A stretch of DNA of 56,810 bases from Rheinheimera sp. GTDB lineage: Bacteria; Pseudomonadota; Gammaproteobacteria; Enterobacterales; Alteromonadaceae. The notes under the pieces are model-generated. The model searched no databases and was not told the origin of the DNA. It was given only the letters and a program-made list of their open reading frames with translations. The stretch spans positions 1-56,810 of the forward strand of contig DMYW01000022.1 in the NCBI GenBank assembly GCA_003482455.1. The letters are read 5' to 3'. Below, in pieces: positions 35,908-45,112 of the stretch (its first letter is position 1; each line of letters opens with the position of its first letter). Position numbers and translations under genes: made by a program.

Positions 35908-37655
35908 AGAGGGGCGCTAAACATCGCTACCGACACATTAAAAATGCCGTCAAGGCCAATACGAGTATCGATTTTTACACCGCCCGCCGCCGCGACCAGC
36001 GCGTCCATTTCGGCTTGGGAGCGCAAGCGCATCTGCCACTGGCCGCCTAGATGACTGTTTAGGGTATGTGCAATCAGGTTCAGTTGTGGGTGCCACGGCT
36101 GACTGGTGTAAATCAGGTAGCCGCCCGGTTTGAGTTGGCGGCGGATACCGTCAAGCGCACGCGCGACCATGCTGTTGTCGCTGAACAATTCAAATAAGCC
36201 CGAGACAATCGCAATGTCGACATCATGGCTGTCTGCATAGGAGTCGGCAGCAAACGCATCCTTTTGCTCGAGCGTGAGCGGCGCCGCAATAGCAAGTTCT
36301 GTGTGTAAAGTTCTGATTTTATCAAGGTTTTCCGCGCTAAAGTCGCGCATCAACAATTCCAGCTGCTGGTGCTGAAAACGTTTGGCGACTTCCAGCACGT
36401 AACGACCGTTGCCGGCGGCTATATCTAAAATTTTGGTCGAGGACGCGTCAGCGCGTTGCCTTAGCAAGCCCGTCAACAGCTGTTGCAGCTGCAGTTTGCG
36501 CTGGCGAATGCCGCGCCAGCCAATGGCATCTAAATAGCCTCTATCTATTGTTGCGCCAAGTAATAGGCGTCCTTGTGCTTGATTTTTATAGACATAATCC
36601 AGTGACGCGCCGCTATCAAAACCTTGCGACAGCCCCACGCGCATGCCGTCACTGAGTTGGCCAAGCGTGCGAAGTAGTAGGCGCTGCAGCGCAAAACCGC
36701 TGCGCTGCCAGAGAGGTAATTGGTGTTTAGCGGTCGGGAAACGTGTCGTGATAGCGGGCGGGGCGCTAACCAGCGCTTGTCGGCTCACTACAGGAGCGGC
36801 AAAACACTCCGCCATAAAACTGCGACAAGCTGCAAATATCGGCGCCATGTTTTGTTCGTACAACACAGCGTGATAGCTGTTTTCTAGATACAGCCATTGT
36901 TTTTTCGGGCTTTGCAGTGCTTCGAAAAAGCGTCGTTGGATCTGTTGATGCACCACCAAATCTTTGCCTGCGACCAGCATTAACGTTGGGGTGTCGATGG
37001 CATCCGCCTGCGCGACCACGCGTTCTGCGGTGTCTGCGAGCTGCAGCAAGATACGCGCGGAGATCGCTTTGGCGATCAGTGGGTCTTGCGCGTAATTTGC
37101 GGCGGCCGCTTCGTCATGAGTCAGCATGCTAGGTTGGATATAACTTTTGACAAACAAGTCCGGCTGAAACTTCAGCGCCAACCGCAGTGCCGGTTTAGCG
37201 AGGGGCACGTACAGTTTGATTGAAAACGCTGCTGCCGCGAGGATCACACCGCGTACTTGCCTGGCATAATCATGCAACCAAGTGCTCGCAACCACGGCAC
37301 CAACGCTATTGGCGATTATAAAAATATCGCTGGCGGCAATGCCGTAGTTGCGCTCGATATGGCTGACAAAGCGGTCTAAATCGGCAACTAACGCCGCAAA
37401 ACTCGGCGCATCGCCACGCTCGCCGGGTGAATAACCGTGGCCTCTTGCATCATAAGCAAAGGCAATACAGTCGTCATCGACCAGCGCTTCAACCAGTGGC
37501 CGTACGCGCTCTGAGTGTTCATGTCCACGGTGTAAAAACAGCACAGCCCGTTGTGCTCGTTGACCGCGCGGCAACCAAGCGCGGTAAAATAACGAGGTGT
37601 CGTCGCTTGAAAAACTGGCTTCGTGTTCCATCCATCGGTTCATCCATCCGTTCAT
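35904..37655 (-). CDS. ynbC: YnbC-like alpha/beta-hydrolase + SAM methyltransferase fusion
   Basis: The product has 583 residues (YnbC is 585). Residues 20-275 are a monoacylglycerol-lipase-like hydrolase: LHRGHEHSER, YDARGHGYSPG, the nucleophile IIANSVGAVV (Ser117), Asp232 in GKDLVVH and His262 in ENSYHAVLY. Residues about 380-583 are a class I methyltransferase with ILDIAAGNGRY (409-419). Such a fusion could release an acyl chain and methylate the product or its head group. ATG 37655 has AAGGA about 8 bases upstream and follows the cdsA-like stop by 9 bases. The first codons contain a 12-base near-repeat (MNGW/MNRW). Confidence 0.85.
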   Translation of the reverse strand: MNGWMNRWMEHEASFSSDDTSLFYRAWLPRGQRAQRAVLFLHRGHEHSERVRPLVEALVDDDCIAFAYDARGHGYSPGERGDAPSFAALVADLDRFVSHIERNYGIAASDIFIIANSVGAVVASTWLHDYARQVRGVILAAAAFSIKLYVPLAKPALRLALKFQPDLFVKSYIQPSMLTHDEAAAANYAQDPLIAKAISARILLQLADTAERVVAQADAIDTPTLMLVAGKDLVVHQQIQRRFFEALQSPKKQWLYLENSYHAVLYEQNMAPIFAACRSFMAECFAAPVVSRQALVSAPPAITTRFPTAKHQLPLWQRSGFALQRLLLRTLGQLSDGMRVGLSQGFDSGASLDYVYKNQAQGRLLLGATIDRGYLDAIGWRGIRQRKLQLQQLLTGLLRQRADASSTKILDIAAGNGRYVLEVAKRFQHQQLELLMRDFSAENLDKIRTLHTELAIAAPLTLEQKDAFAADSYADSHDVDIAIVSGLFELFSDNSMVARALDGIRRQLKPGGYLIYTSQPWHPQLNLIAHTLNSHLGGQWQMRLRSQAEMDALVAAAGGVKIDTRIGLDGIFNVSVAMFSAPL

Positions 37656-37664
37656 CAAAGTTCC

Positions 37665-38606
37665 TTAAATCCACTGAAAATATACGAGCAGCCACAACAA
37701 AGGGGCGGTAAACATCAAACTATCAATGCGGTCTAACATGCCGCCGTGCCCGGGCAACAAGTTGGAAAAATCTTTGATCCCGGCTTGGCGTTTCAGCGCT
37801 GAAAATGCCAAATCACCGAAAAAGCCACCGACAGCCAGTGCGCCACCAAGCAACAACAGTGGTACCGCCGGTGCGAGTTGCAATTGTTGACCTATCCAAA
37901 AGGCCAACAGTGCACTGATTAAGGTTCCGCCCGCCAAGCCCTGCCAGGTTTTATTTGGGCTTAACTGCGGCGCGATGCGATGGCGTCCAAAGGGCTTGCC
38001 GACAAGATACTGCGCGACATCATTGAGCGCCGTGATAATCAGCAAAAAGCCTAACCAGCGCAGGGCAAGTGAAGGTTCGAGCAGGTGGAATTGCCCAAGG
38101 CTTGTGAGGCCAATACTCAGCCAGATGGCGGCGCAAAGGAGCGGTCGAGGTGACCAAATCGAACAACCCACAAAAAGCAGCAGCGACAGCACAAACAAGC
38201 TGGCGTGCACAGCAGGTGCAACCACCGCCAACACGCTGGTTACTGCGCAACTCACTGCAAGTGCCACACCTATGGTAAGCCACGGCGAACCAGCACTGGC
38301 TATAGGCTTCTGCTGACGATCGACCTTCACCAAGACCTGGAGTTCACGCGCACTAAAGCCAAGGAGCACGGCAAGTAACACATACCAGCCCAACGGGAAC
38401 CAGGTCAGTGCCAGCACAGCGCATGGCCAAATCCGCCACCAGGTCAGCACTTGTCGCGTTAATGGCGTGGAGCCGGCAAAGCGCATAACTAACAGACTGG
38501 CGGTGGTCAGAAACAGCAAAATCCCGACGGCAATAGGAAGGAAAAGTTCAACGATATCAATCGAATGAGGCAATTTTGGCGCATGTGTGTGAATGATTTG
38601 TTTCAC
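37665..38606 (-). CDS. ynbB: YnbB-like phosphatidate cytidylyltransferase (CdsA family)
   Basis: The product has 313 residues from a GTG with a weak ribosome site (YnbB is about 298). It has eight or more membrane helices. The C-terminal SALKRQAGIKDFSNLLPGHG followed by GMLDRIDS matches the CdsA signature in full, and NKTWQGLAGG is also conserved. It should make CDP-diacylglycerol from phosphatidic acid and CTP. The housekeeping cdsA normally lies by uppS/dxr, so this is an extra copy. It is followed by the ynbC-like gene in one unit and points away from flhA. Confidence 0.85.
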   Translation of the reverse strand: MKQIIHTHAPKLPHSIDIVELFLPIAVGILLFLTTASLLVMRFAGSTPLTRQVLTWWRIWPCAVLALTWFPLGWYVLLAVLLGFSARELQVLVKVDRQQKPIASAGSPWLTIGVALAVSCAVTSVLAVVAPAVHASLFVLSLLLFVGCSIWSPRPLLCAAIWLSIGLTSLGQFHLLEPSLALRWLGFLLIITALNDVAQYLVGKPFGRHRIAPQLSPNKTWQGLAGGTLISALLAFWIGQQLQLAPAVPLLLLGGALAVGGFFGDLAFSALKRQAGIKDFSNLLPGHGGMLDRIDSLMFTAPLLWLLVYFQWI

Positions 38607-38705
38607 TCTAACACAGTTTAGTGGTCTGTCGACACTTTAGGCTTTGCCTGCACAAGGCGTTGCTGCGTTCAGCAATTCGTCAGTTGGTCAAGTCCACATC
38701 CAAGC

Positions 38706-38721
38706 TGGCGTGAATTTTGCC
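38706..38721 (+). promoter_or_regulatory. candidate sigma-54 promoter of flhA
   Basis: TGGCGTGAATTTTGCC has GG at 38707-38708 and GC at 38719-38720 with the required 10-base gap. TTGC fits the -12 element; the -24 element deviates at two bases. It lies 40 bases before the flhA ATG. flhA is a FlrA/sigma-54 target in related bacteria, which supports it. Confidence 0.55.
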
Positions 38722-38736
38722 TTGCCTTAGCATATC

Positions 38737-38750
38737 GTCATTATTCTGAC
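38737..38750. promoter_or_regulatory. candidate FlrA/FleQ box downstream of the flhA promoter
   Basis: GTCATTATTCTGAC fits GTC-N8-GAC with an A/T-rich centre. It lies about 5-20 bases downstream of the expected transcript start. FleQ in P. aeruginosa is known to act from such atypical downstream sites, including at flhA, so the position is meaningful. Confidence 0.5.
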
Positions 38751-38760
38751 AGGACTTAGC

Positions 38761-40863
38761 ATGCAGTTAGCCAATGTATTCAGCCGTTTTGACAAGTCGC
38801 AACTTGTTCATTTAAAAGGCATTGGTACGCCGATCTTGATCATGGCGGCGCTGGCCATGGTGGTGTTACCTTTGCCGCCGGTCCTGTTGGATATCCTGTT
38901 TTCCTTTAACATCGCGCTGGCGTTGGTGGTGTTATTGGTGACCATCTATGTCAAAAAACCGCTGGAATTTGCCATTTTCCCGTCGGTGTTGCTGGTCGCG
39001 ACAATTTTGCGGTTGGCGCTGAACGTGGCGAGTACACGGGTGGTGTTGTTGGAAGGTCATAATGGTCCTGATGCGGCCGGTGCTGTGATTGAAGCCTTTG
39101 GTCACGTGGTGATCGGTGGCAACTACGCCGTCGGTATCGTGGTGTTTGTGATTTTGATCGTCATTAACTTTGTCGTGGTCACCAAAGGTGCCGGCCGGAT
39201 CGCCGAAGTCAGTGCACGTTTTACCCTTGACGCGATGCCCGGCAAACAAATGGCTATCGATGCGGACTTAAACTCTGGTTTTATCAATCAAGAGCAAGCA
39301 CGCAAACGCCGCGAAGAAGTGACCTCTGAAGCTGATTTTTATGGTTCGATGGATGGTGCGACCAAGTTCGTCAAAGGTGACGCGGTAGCGGGCATCGTCA
39401 TTTTGGCGATCAACCTGATCGGTGGTTTGTTCATCGGTATGTTGCAGCACGATTTGAGCTTTGGCGATGCCATGGAGATCTACACCTTGCTGACGATTGG
39501 TGATGGTCTGGTGGCACAGATCCCTGGTCTGTTGTTGTCTATCGGCACTGCGATTATCGTGACGCGTCAAAACAAAGAATCCAATATGGGCGAGCAAATT
39601 AGCTTGCAACTGGGCAATTTACGTGTGTTGACCATGGCGTCCACATTGCTGGCCATCATGGGGATCGTGCCTGGTATGCCTCATTTGGCTTTCTTGTCAC
39701 TCGCTGCGGCATTGGGTGGCACTGCCTATTACATGCATCGTCGTGATCAGCAAAAACCAACCGAATTAGCGCCACGTAGTGGAGAAGTGACAACGCCAGC
39801 CGAAGCGAATAATCATAAAGAAATCAGTTGGGATGACGTGCAACCAGTCGATGTGATTGGTCTAGAAGTGGGCTATCGCTTGATCCCGCTGGTTGATAAA
39901 TCGCAAGGTGGCGAGCTACTGACTCGGATCAAAGGCGTGCGGAAAAAATTGTCGCAGGAGCTTGGGTTTTTGGTCCCAGTGGTGCATATCCGCGACAACC
40001 TTGACCTAGATCCCAACACCTATCGCGTCACATTAATGGGGGTCAATTCCGGTGAAGCGCAACTGCGCCACGACAACGAATTGGCAATTAACCCTGGGCA
40101 AGTGTATGGCCAATTGAAGGGGATCCCAACAAAAGATCCGGCGTTTGGCCTTGATGCCGTGTGGATCCCAAAAACGCAACGAGACCAAGCGCAATCGATG
40201 GGGTACACGGTGGTGGATGCGGCGACTGTGGTGGCGACGCATTTAAGCCAAATCCTCAGTGCGCATGCAGCGAGCTTGTTGGGCCATGAAGAAGTACAAA
40301 ACCTGCTGGATATGCTGGCTAAAACCTATCCCAAGCTGGTGGAAGCCTTGGTGCCTGACACTATGCCGCTCACGTCGGTGGTGAAGGTTCTGCAGAACCT
40401 GCTAGCTGAAGGTGTGCCGATCCGCGATATGCGCACCATAGTGCAGACGTTGGTTGATTACGGCGCGCGCAGCAAAGATATCGACGTATTAACCGCATCG
40501 TGCCGTATTGCGCTACGCCGCTTGATTGTGCAGGAAGTGTCTGGTGGCGCGCATGAAATTCCAGTGCTGACCTTTGCCCCAGAACTTGAACAAATGCTGC
40601 ATCAATCGATGCAAGCGTCTGGCAACGATGGATCAGGCATAGAACCAGGCCTCGCCGAGCGTATCCAAGAATCGTTGCGTGAAGCCTACAGCCAACAAGA
40701 ATTGGCTGGCGAACCGGCTGTTTTATTAACGTCAGGAATTTTACGCACTGTGATGGCACGATTCGTGAAATACACCATTCCAGGTATGAAAGTATTGTCT
40801 TATCAGGAAATTCCTGATGATAAACAAGTTCGGATCGTCAGCGTTGTCGGGCAAGCTGGCTAG
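38761..40863 (+). CDS. flhA: FlhA, flagellar type III export gate protein
   Basis: The product has 700 residues, normal. The N-terminal half has about eight membrane helices, with FIPHIP-region segments such as FAIFPSVLLVATILRLALNV and the FHIPEP-like loop KGAGRIAEVSARFTLDAMPG. The C-terminal cytoplasmic domain (LEVGYRLIPLVDKSQGGELL) docks chaperone-substrate complexes. It is the first gene after the inserted lipid block. flhF follows after 10 bases. Confidence 0.97.
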   Translation: MQLANVFSRFDKSQLVHLKGIGTPILIMAALAMVVLPLPPVLLDILFSFNIALALVVLLVTIYVKKPLEFAIFPSVLLVATILRLALNVASTRVVLLEGHNGPDAAGAVIEAFGHVVIGGNYAVGIVVFVILIVINFVVVTKGAGRIAEVSARFTLDAMPGKQMAIDADLNSGFINQEQARKRREEVTSEADFYGSMDGATKFVKGDAVAGIVILAINLIGGLFIGMLQHDLSFGDAMEIYTLLTIGDGLVAQIPGLLLSIGTAIIVTRQNKESNMGEQISLQLGNLRVLTMASTLLAIMGIVPGMPHLAFLSLAAALGGTAYYMHRRDQQKPTELAPRSGEVTTPAEANNHKEISWDDVQPVDVIGLEVGYRLIPLVDKSQGGELLTRIKGVRKKLSQELGFLVPVVHIRDNLDLDPNTYRVTLMGVNSGEAQLRHDNELAINPGQVYGQLKGIPTKDPAFGLDAVWIPKTQRDQAQSMGYTVVDAATVVATHLSQILSAHAASLLGHEEVQNLLDMLAKTYPKLVEALVPDTMPLTSVVKVLQNLLAEGVPIRDMRTIVQTLVDYGARSKDIDVLTASCRIALRRLIVQEVSGGAHEIPVLTFAPELEQMLHQSMQASGNDGSGIEPGLAERIQESLREAYSQQELAGEPAVLLTSGILRTVMARFVKYTIPGMKVLSYQEIPDDKQVRIVSVVGQAG

Positions 40864-40873
40864 GAGATAACTC

Positions 40874-42301
40874 ATGAAAATCAAACGCTTCGTTGCTAAA
40901 GATATGCGTACCGCGCTTGCGGAAGTGAAAGAATTTTTAGGGCCTGATGCCATTATATTGTCGAACAAAAAAGTGGCGGGTGGCATCGAACTTGTTGCGG
41001 CGATTGACCCAGAAACTGACGCACCGAAAAAGCCTGATGCCGCGACTATCAAGGCGCGCAGCGCCGCAACCGTGGCATCAAGTGGCCTGAGTATTCGTGT
41101 CGGCGACGACGAAGAGGAACGAGTCGATGCGCCTCCAGCAGACAGTCTAAAAGCGCTATTGGCGCGTCAAATGCTCAAACAACAACGCGAAGCGGAAGCC
41201 TCGGAGCAAGAGCCTGTCAAAAAGCCGACGCTTGACCGTAAATTTGCCGCAAAAGATAACCCGTTATTCCAAAAAGCTCGGCCAGAAGCTGCCGAGCGTC
41301 AAAATATTGCCACGCCAGCACCATGGCAGGACTTAGTCAAACAACAACAGCAACAAGCTGCGTTGATGCAACAACAGTTTGCCGGCATGCAACAAGAGAT
41401 GCAGCTGATGAAACAACTGCTGACACAGCAAGTTTCAGGCTTGATGTGGCAGGATTTAGCGCGCAAAGAGCCGATGCGCGCGTTGATCATTGAACAGCTG
41501 CGTGCGCTGGGCTTAAATGAACATGTCGCAGACCAACTTGCCTGTTTTATGCCGGAAGACATTCCGGATACACAAGCATGGTCGGAAGCTCTTGAATTGC
41601 TGGCCGGTCAAATCACCACCACCAACGATGACATTATGCGGCGCGGTGGGATCGTGGCATTGGTGGGGCCTACAGGTGTTGGTAAAACCACCACAGTGGC
41701 CAAGCTGGCCGCTCAGTTTGCCAAGATGCACGGTGCTGAGTCTGTGGCTCTAATCACTACAGACACCTTTCGCATTGGTGCGTACGAACAATTAGCAACG
41801 TTCGGTCGGATCATCGGTTGCCCCGTAAAACAAGCACGGGACGCGGAAGAATTAGCAAATTTGTTAAATCAATTAACAGGTCGCAAACTGATCCTGATTG
41901 ACACTGCCGGCATGAGCCAACGCGACGTTCGATTGGCTGAAAAACTGGCAGCTTTGGTGCATAATTCACGTGCCAAAATAAGGAGTTATCTGGTATTGTC
42001 TGCGACATCGCAAGGCCGTGTTATGCAAGACACTGTTGAGCACTTTAAACGAATTTCCCTGTCGGGTTGTATTTTCACGAAACTTGATGAATGCTTAAGT
42101 CTCGGTGAGATTATTAACGTCGCAATTCAAAACGCTTTACCAGTCAGCTATTTGACGAATGGACAACGGGTTCCCGAAGACATTCTCGCTGCAGACGCCA
42201 AAGCCATGGTCAACCAAGCCGAACAATTACGGACCGGTTACTGTGAGGGACATCAGTGGTATCAAGATGTGGCAACTCGAGCGGATGGAACCTATGCATA
42301 G
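40874..42301 (+). CDS. flhF: FlhF, SRP-type GTPase for polar flagellum placement
   Basis: The product has 475 residues. The N-terminal B domain (MKIKRFVAKDMRTALAEVKE) is followed by a Gln-rich linker. The SRP-type GTPase has G1 VALVGPTGVGKTTTVAKLAA, DTFRIGAYEQL, DTAGMSQRD and TKLDE. FlhF recruits the first basal-body parts to the pole. GGAG precedes the ATG. Its last 8 bases overlap the flhG start. Confidence 0.96.
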   Translation: MKIKRFVAKDMRTALAEVKEFLGPDAIILSNKKVAGGIELVAAIDPETDAPKKPDAATIKARSAATVASSGLSIRVGDDEEERVDAPPADSLKALLARQMLKQQREAEASEQEPVKKPTLDRKFAAKDNPLFQKARPEAAERQNIATPAPWQDLVKQQQQQAALMQQQFAGMQQEMQLMKQLLTQQVSGLMWQDLARKEPMRALIIEQLRALGLNEHVADQLACFMPEDIPDTQAWSEALELLAGQITTTNDDIMRRGGIVALVGPTGVGKTTTVAKLAAQFAKMHGAESVALITTDTFRIGAYEQLATFGRIIGCPVKQARDAEELANLLNQLTGRKLILIDTAGMSQRDVRLAEKLAALVHNSRAKIRSYLVLSATSQGRVMQDTVEHFKRISLSGCIFTKLDECLSLGEIINVAIQNALPVSYLTNGQRVPEDILAADAKAMVNQAEQLRTGYCEGHQWYQDVATRADGTYA

Positions 42302-43172
42302 CGATATCAATTACGATCAAGCCAGTGGTCTTAGAAGAATGAAAAAACAGATGGTTAAAGTCATCGCAGTTACCGGAGGCAAAGGCGGCGTCGGCAAGAC
42401 GAACGTCACTTTGAATTTGGCTATGGCGATGGCCCAATTAGGCAAACGAGTGCTAGTGCTCGACGCCGACTTGGGGTTGGCCAATTGTGACGTCATGTTG
42501 GGACTGCGCGTTGAGAAAAACTTGTCTCATGTATTAGCAGGGGATGTTGACCTCGATGACATCCTGATCGAAGGGCCGTTCGGTATTAAAATCGTCCCTG
42601 CAACGTCAGGCACACAATCGATGACCGAACTTAGTCCAGCAGAACATGCAGGGCTCATTCGAGCCTTCAGTGAAATGCGTACTGCATTTGATGTGATGCT
42701 GGTCGATACGGCAGCGGGGATCTCTGACATGGTGCTGAGTTTCTCCCGTGCATCACAAGACGTGTTAGTAGTGGTTTGTGACGAACCTTCATCTATTACA
42801 GATGCATACGCGCTGATGAAAATTTTGAGCCGTGAATACTCGGTACGTAAATTTAAAATCGTCGCGAATATGGTGCGCAGTTTGAAAGAAGGGCAAGAGT
42901 TATTCGCTAAACTCAGCCGTGTTACCGATAGATTTTTAGATGTTACGCTAGAGCTGGTTGCGACCATTCCGTTTGACGAAAATGTCCGCAAAGCGGCGCG
43001 TAAACAAAAAGCATTTATTGATGCCTTCCCAAAAACATCGGCTTCGCTAGCGGTGAAAACGCTAGCCGCGCGGGCAGTCCAATGGCCGGTGCCGCCGAGT
43101 GCGTCAGGGCATCTTGAATTTTTCCTAGAGCAGTTGGTACAGCCACGCGTTGAATCTCGGAGTGTTATGTGA
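42294..43172 (+). CDS. flhG: FlhG (FleN/MinD-like), flagellar number regulator
   Basis: The product has 292 residues from ATG 42294. The N-terminal DQASGLRRM motif is the FlhF-activating helix. The deviant Walker A is VTGGKGGVGKTN, followed by VLDADLGLANCD and VDTAAGISD. It binds FlrA and limits flagellar number to one. GAGCGG (42279-42284) fits ATG 42294 with a 9-base gap; ATG 42285 would touch it. The end overlaps fliA as GTGA. Confidence 0.95.
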   Translation: MHSDINYDQASGLRRMKKQMVKVIAVTGGKGGVGKTNVTLNLAMAMAQLGKRVLVLDADLGLANCDVMLGLRVEKNLSHVLAGDVDLDDILIEGPFGIKIVPATSGTQSMTELSPAEHAGLIRAFSEMRTAFDVMLVDTAAGISDMVLSFSRASQDVLVVVCDEPSSITDAYALMKILSREYSVRKFKIVANMVRSLKEGQELFAKLSRVTDRFLDVTLELVATIPFDENVRKAARKQKAFIDAFPKTSASLAVKTLAARAVQWPVPPSASGHLEFFLEQLVQPRVESRSVM

Positions 43173-43888
43173 ATAGCAAGTTAGCAGCCTATGGTGCTTC
43201 TAATCAGATCCAACAACTGGTTGAGCGTCATGCGCCGCTGGTCAAGCGAATTGCCTATCATCTTTTAGCCCGTCTTCCTGCTAGTGTGCAAGCCGACGAT
43301 TTGATCCAATCTGGCATGATCGGCTTGATTGAGGCCGCCAAGAATTTTGACGGCTCCAAAGGTGCTAGTTTTGAAACATTCGCAGGTATTCGCATTCGCG
43401 GAGCCATGATTGATGAAATTCGACGCGGTGATTGGACACCGCGTTCTGTCCACCGAAATGCCCGTCTTATCGCAGATACAATCGCCGAGCTCGAAGCTGA
43501 GCTTGGTCGTGACGTAAAAGATGTTGAAGTTGCTGAAAAACTTGATATAACTTTAGATGAGTATCATCACATGCTGTCGGACGTCAGCAGTGGTCGCATC
43601 ATTGGGATCGAGGATTTAGGCGTTACTGAAGATGCGTTAGTGACGGCGGACGATTCAGAACATGACCATTTGTTTGAAGAGCAAGCAAATGATGCGTTCC
43701 AACAAGCGTTGATAAAAAATATCAGTAGCTTACCTGAGCGCGAAGCAATAGTATTGTCGCTATATTATAATGATGAACTGAACCTGAAAGAGATTGGCGA
43801 GGTGCTAAGCGTCAGCGAATCTAGGGTCAGCCAAATTCATAGTCAGGCGTTAGTGAGGCTTCGAGCCCGAATGCAGGACTGGTTGTAA
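43169..43888 (+). CDS. fliA: FliA, flagellar sigma factor sigma-28 (GTG start)
   Basis: The product has 239 residues. Region 2 reads VQADDLIQSGMIGLIEAAKNF and GASFETFAGIRIRGAMIDEIR; region 4 reads LNLKEIGEVLSVSESRVSQIHS. It directs late flagellar genes such as flagellin and is held by FlgM until hook completion. GTG 43169 has GGAG 6 bases ahead and overlaps the flhG stop. Confidence 0.96.
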   Translation: MNSKLAAYGASNQIQQLVERHAPLVKRIAYHLLARLPASVQADDLIQSGMIGLIEAAKNFDGSKGASFETFAGIRIRGAMIDEIRRGDWTPRSVHRNARLIADTIAELEAELGRDVKDVEVAEKLDITLDEYHHMLSDVSSGRIIGIEDLGVTEDALVTADDSEHDHLFEEQANDAFQQALIKNISSLPEREAIVLSLYYNDELNLKEIGEVLSVSESRVSQIHSQALVRLRARMQDWL

Positions 43889-43929
43889 AGTTTGAGAATA
43901 ACCATCTGGGTATCTCGTCGGAGGGGATT

Positions 43930-44313
43930 TTGGATAAGAATATGAAAATTCTTGTAGTAGACGACTTTTCTACTATGAGACGCATCATCAAAAACCTGTT
44001 GCGTGATCTGGGCTTCACCAATGTTCAAGAAGCGGATGACGGTAGTACTGCACTGCCGATGTTACAGAATAGCGACTTTGACTTTGTCGTGACCGACTGG
44101 AACATGCCAGGCATGCAAGGGATTGACTTGTTACGTGCTATTCGTGCTGATGCCAAGCTGAAACACATCCCAGTGCTGATGGTCACAGCGGAAGCCAAAA
44201 AAGAGCAGATCATCGCTGCTGCGCAAGCCGGTGTGAACGGTTATATCGTGAAACCATTTACCGCCGCCACCTTACAAGAGAAGTTGTCTAAAGTCTTCGA
44301 GCGCTTGGGTTAA
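43930..44313 (+). CDS. cheY: CheY, chemotaxis response regulator (TTG start)
   Basis: The product has 127 residues. VVDDFSTMRRIIKNLL, phosphoacceptor VVTDWNMPGMQG, VTAEAKKEQ and YIVKPFTAATL are classic CheY elements. GGAGG at 43920-43924 fits TTG 43930 with a 5-base gap; ATG 43942 is too far away and would remove conserved residues. It binds FliM when phosphorylated by CheA. Confidence 0.96.
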   Translation: MDKNMKILVVDDFSTMRRIIKNLLRDLGFTNVQEADDGSTALPMLQNSDFDFVVTDWNMPGMQGIDLLRAIRADAKLKHIPVLMVTAEAKKEQIIAAAQAGVNGYIVKPFTAATLQEKLSKVFERLG

Positions 44314-44338
44314 CCGTATCTGACAAAGGAGTGGCGCC

Positions 44339-45097
44339 ATGTCTGATATTACGGCACCATTGATTACGCTGAACCAAGCGCGTGAGCTGGTTCAGCTGCT
44401 GGAGATGGGAGAACAAGACGCAGCGAACGAGATGATTCAAGGGTTGGCAGTGCCAGGTTCCTCTGAATTGTTCGCTGAAGTCGGTAAACTGACGCGCCAA
44501 CTCCACGACTCTCTAAAAAGTTTTCAGTTCGACCCCGCAATAAGTAATCTTCTAGAAGAGGATATACCTGACGCAAAACGTCGGTTGTCCCATGTAATTG
44601 ATATGACAGAGCAAGCAGCGAACAAAACGATGGACGCTGTCGAAGCATGTCTGCCAATTGCCGACCGGCTTAATTCAGGCCTATCTGAGCTCTTGCCTGA
44701 ATGGCAGAAATTAATGACACGAAACCTGCAACTCGGCGAGTTTAAGCTGTTGTGTCACAACCTCAATGGTTTCCTGAATGCATCGATGGTCAACGCAAAT
44801 GAGTTGCAAGGCTCGTTAACGGAAGTACTGATGGCGCAAGGATTTCAGGATCTTACTGGGCAAATCTTGCGTCGTGTCATAGAGTTAGTTCGTCAGGTCG
44901 AAGAAAGCCTGCTAGGTTTATTGACAGCATTCGGCCAAACAAATCTCCATCTACCTAATGAAGAACGAGCAGCGGCGCCACGCAAACCAAAAGCGGGCCA
45001 TGAAGCTGAAGGTCCAATTATCGATGCCGCAGGCCGCAATGATGTTGTGCAAGGGCAGGACGATGTGGACGATTTATTATCAAGTTTAGGATTCTAA
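44339..45097 (+). CDS. cheZ: CheZ, CheY-P phosphatase
   Basis: The product has 252 residues. The long helical part holds the catalytic site AQGFQDLTGQILRRVI with Asp and Gln. The C-terminal peptide DVDDLLSSLGF is the CheY-binding tail. AAAGGAG lies 8 bases before the ATG. Position between cheY and cheA is typical. Confidence 0.95.
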   Translation: MSDITAPLITLNQARELVQLLEMGEQDAANEMIQGLAVPGSSELFAEVGKLTRQLHDSLKSFQFDPAISNLLEEDIPDAKRRLSHVIDMTEQAANKTMDAVEACLPIADRLNSGLSELLPEWQKLMTRNLQLGEFKLLCHNLNGFLNASMVNANELQGSLTEVLMAQGFQDLTGQILRRVIELVRQVEESLLGLLTAFGQTNLHLPNEERAAAPRKPKAGHEAEGPIIDAAGRNDVVQGQDDVDDLLSSLGF

Positions 45098-45112
45098 GAG
45101 AGGTAAAGCGGC

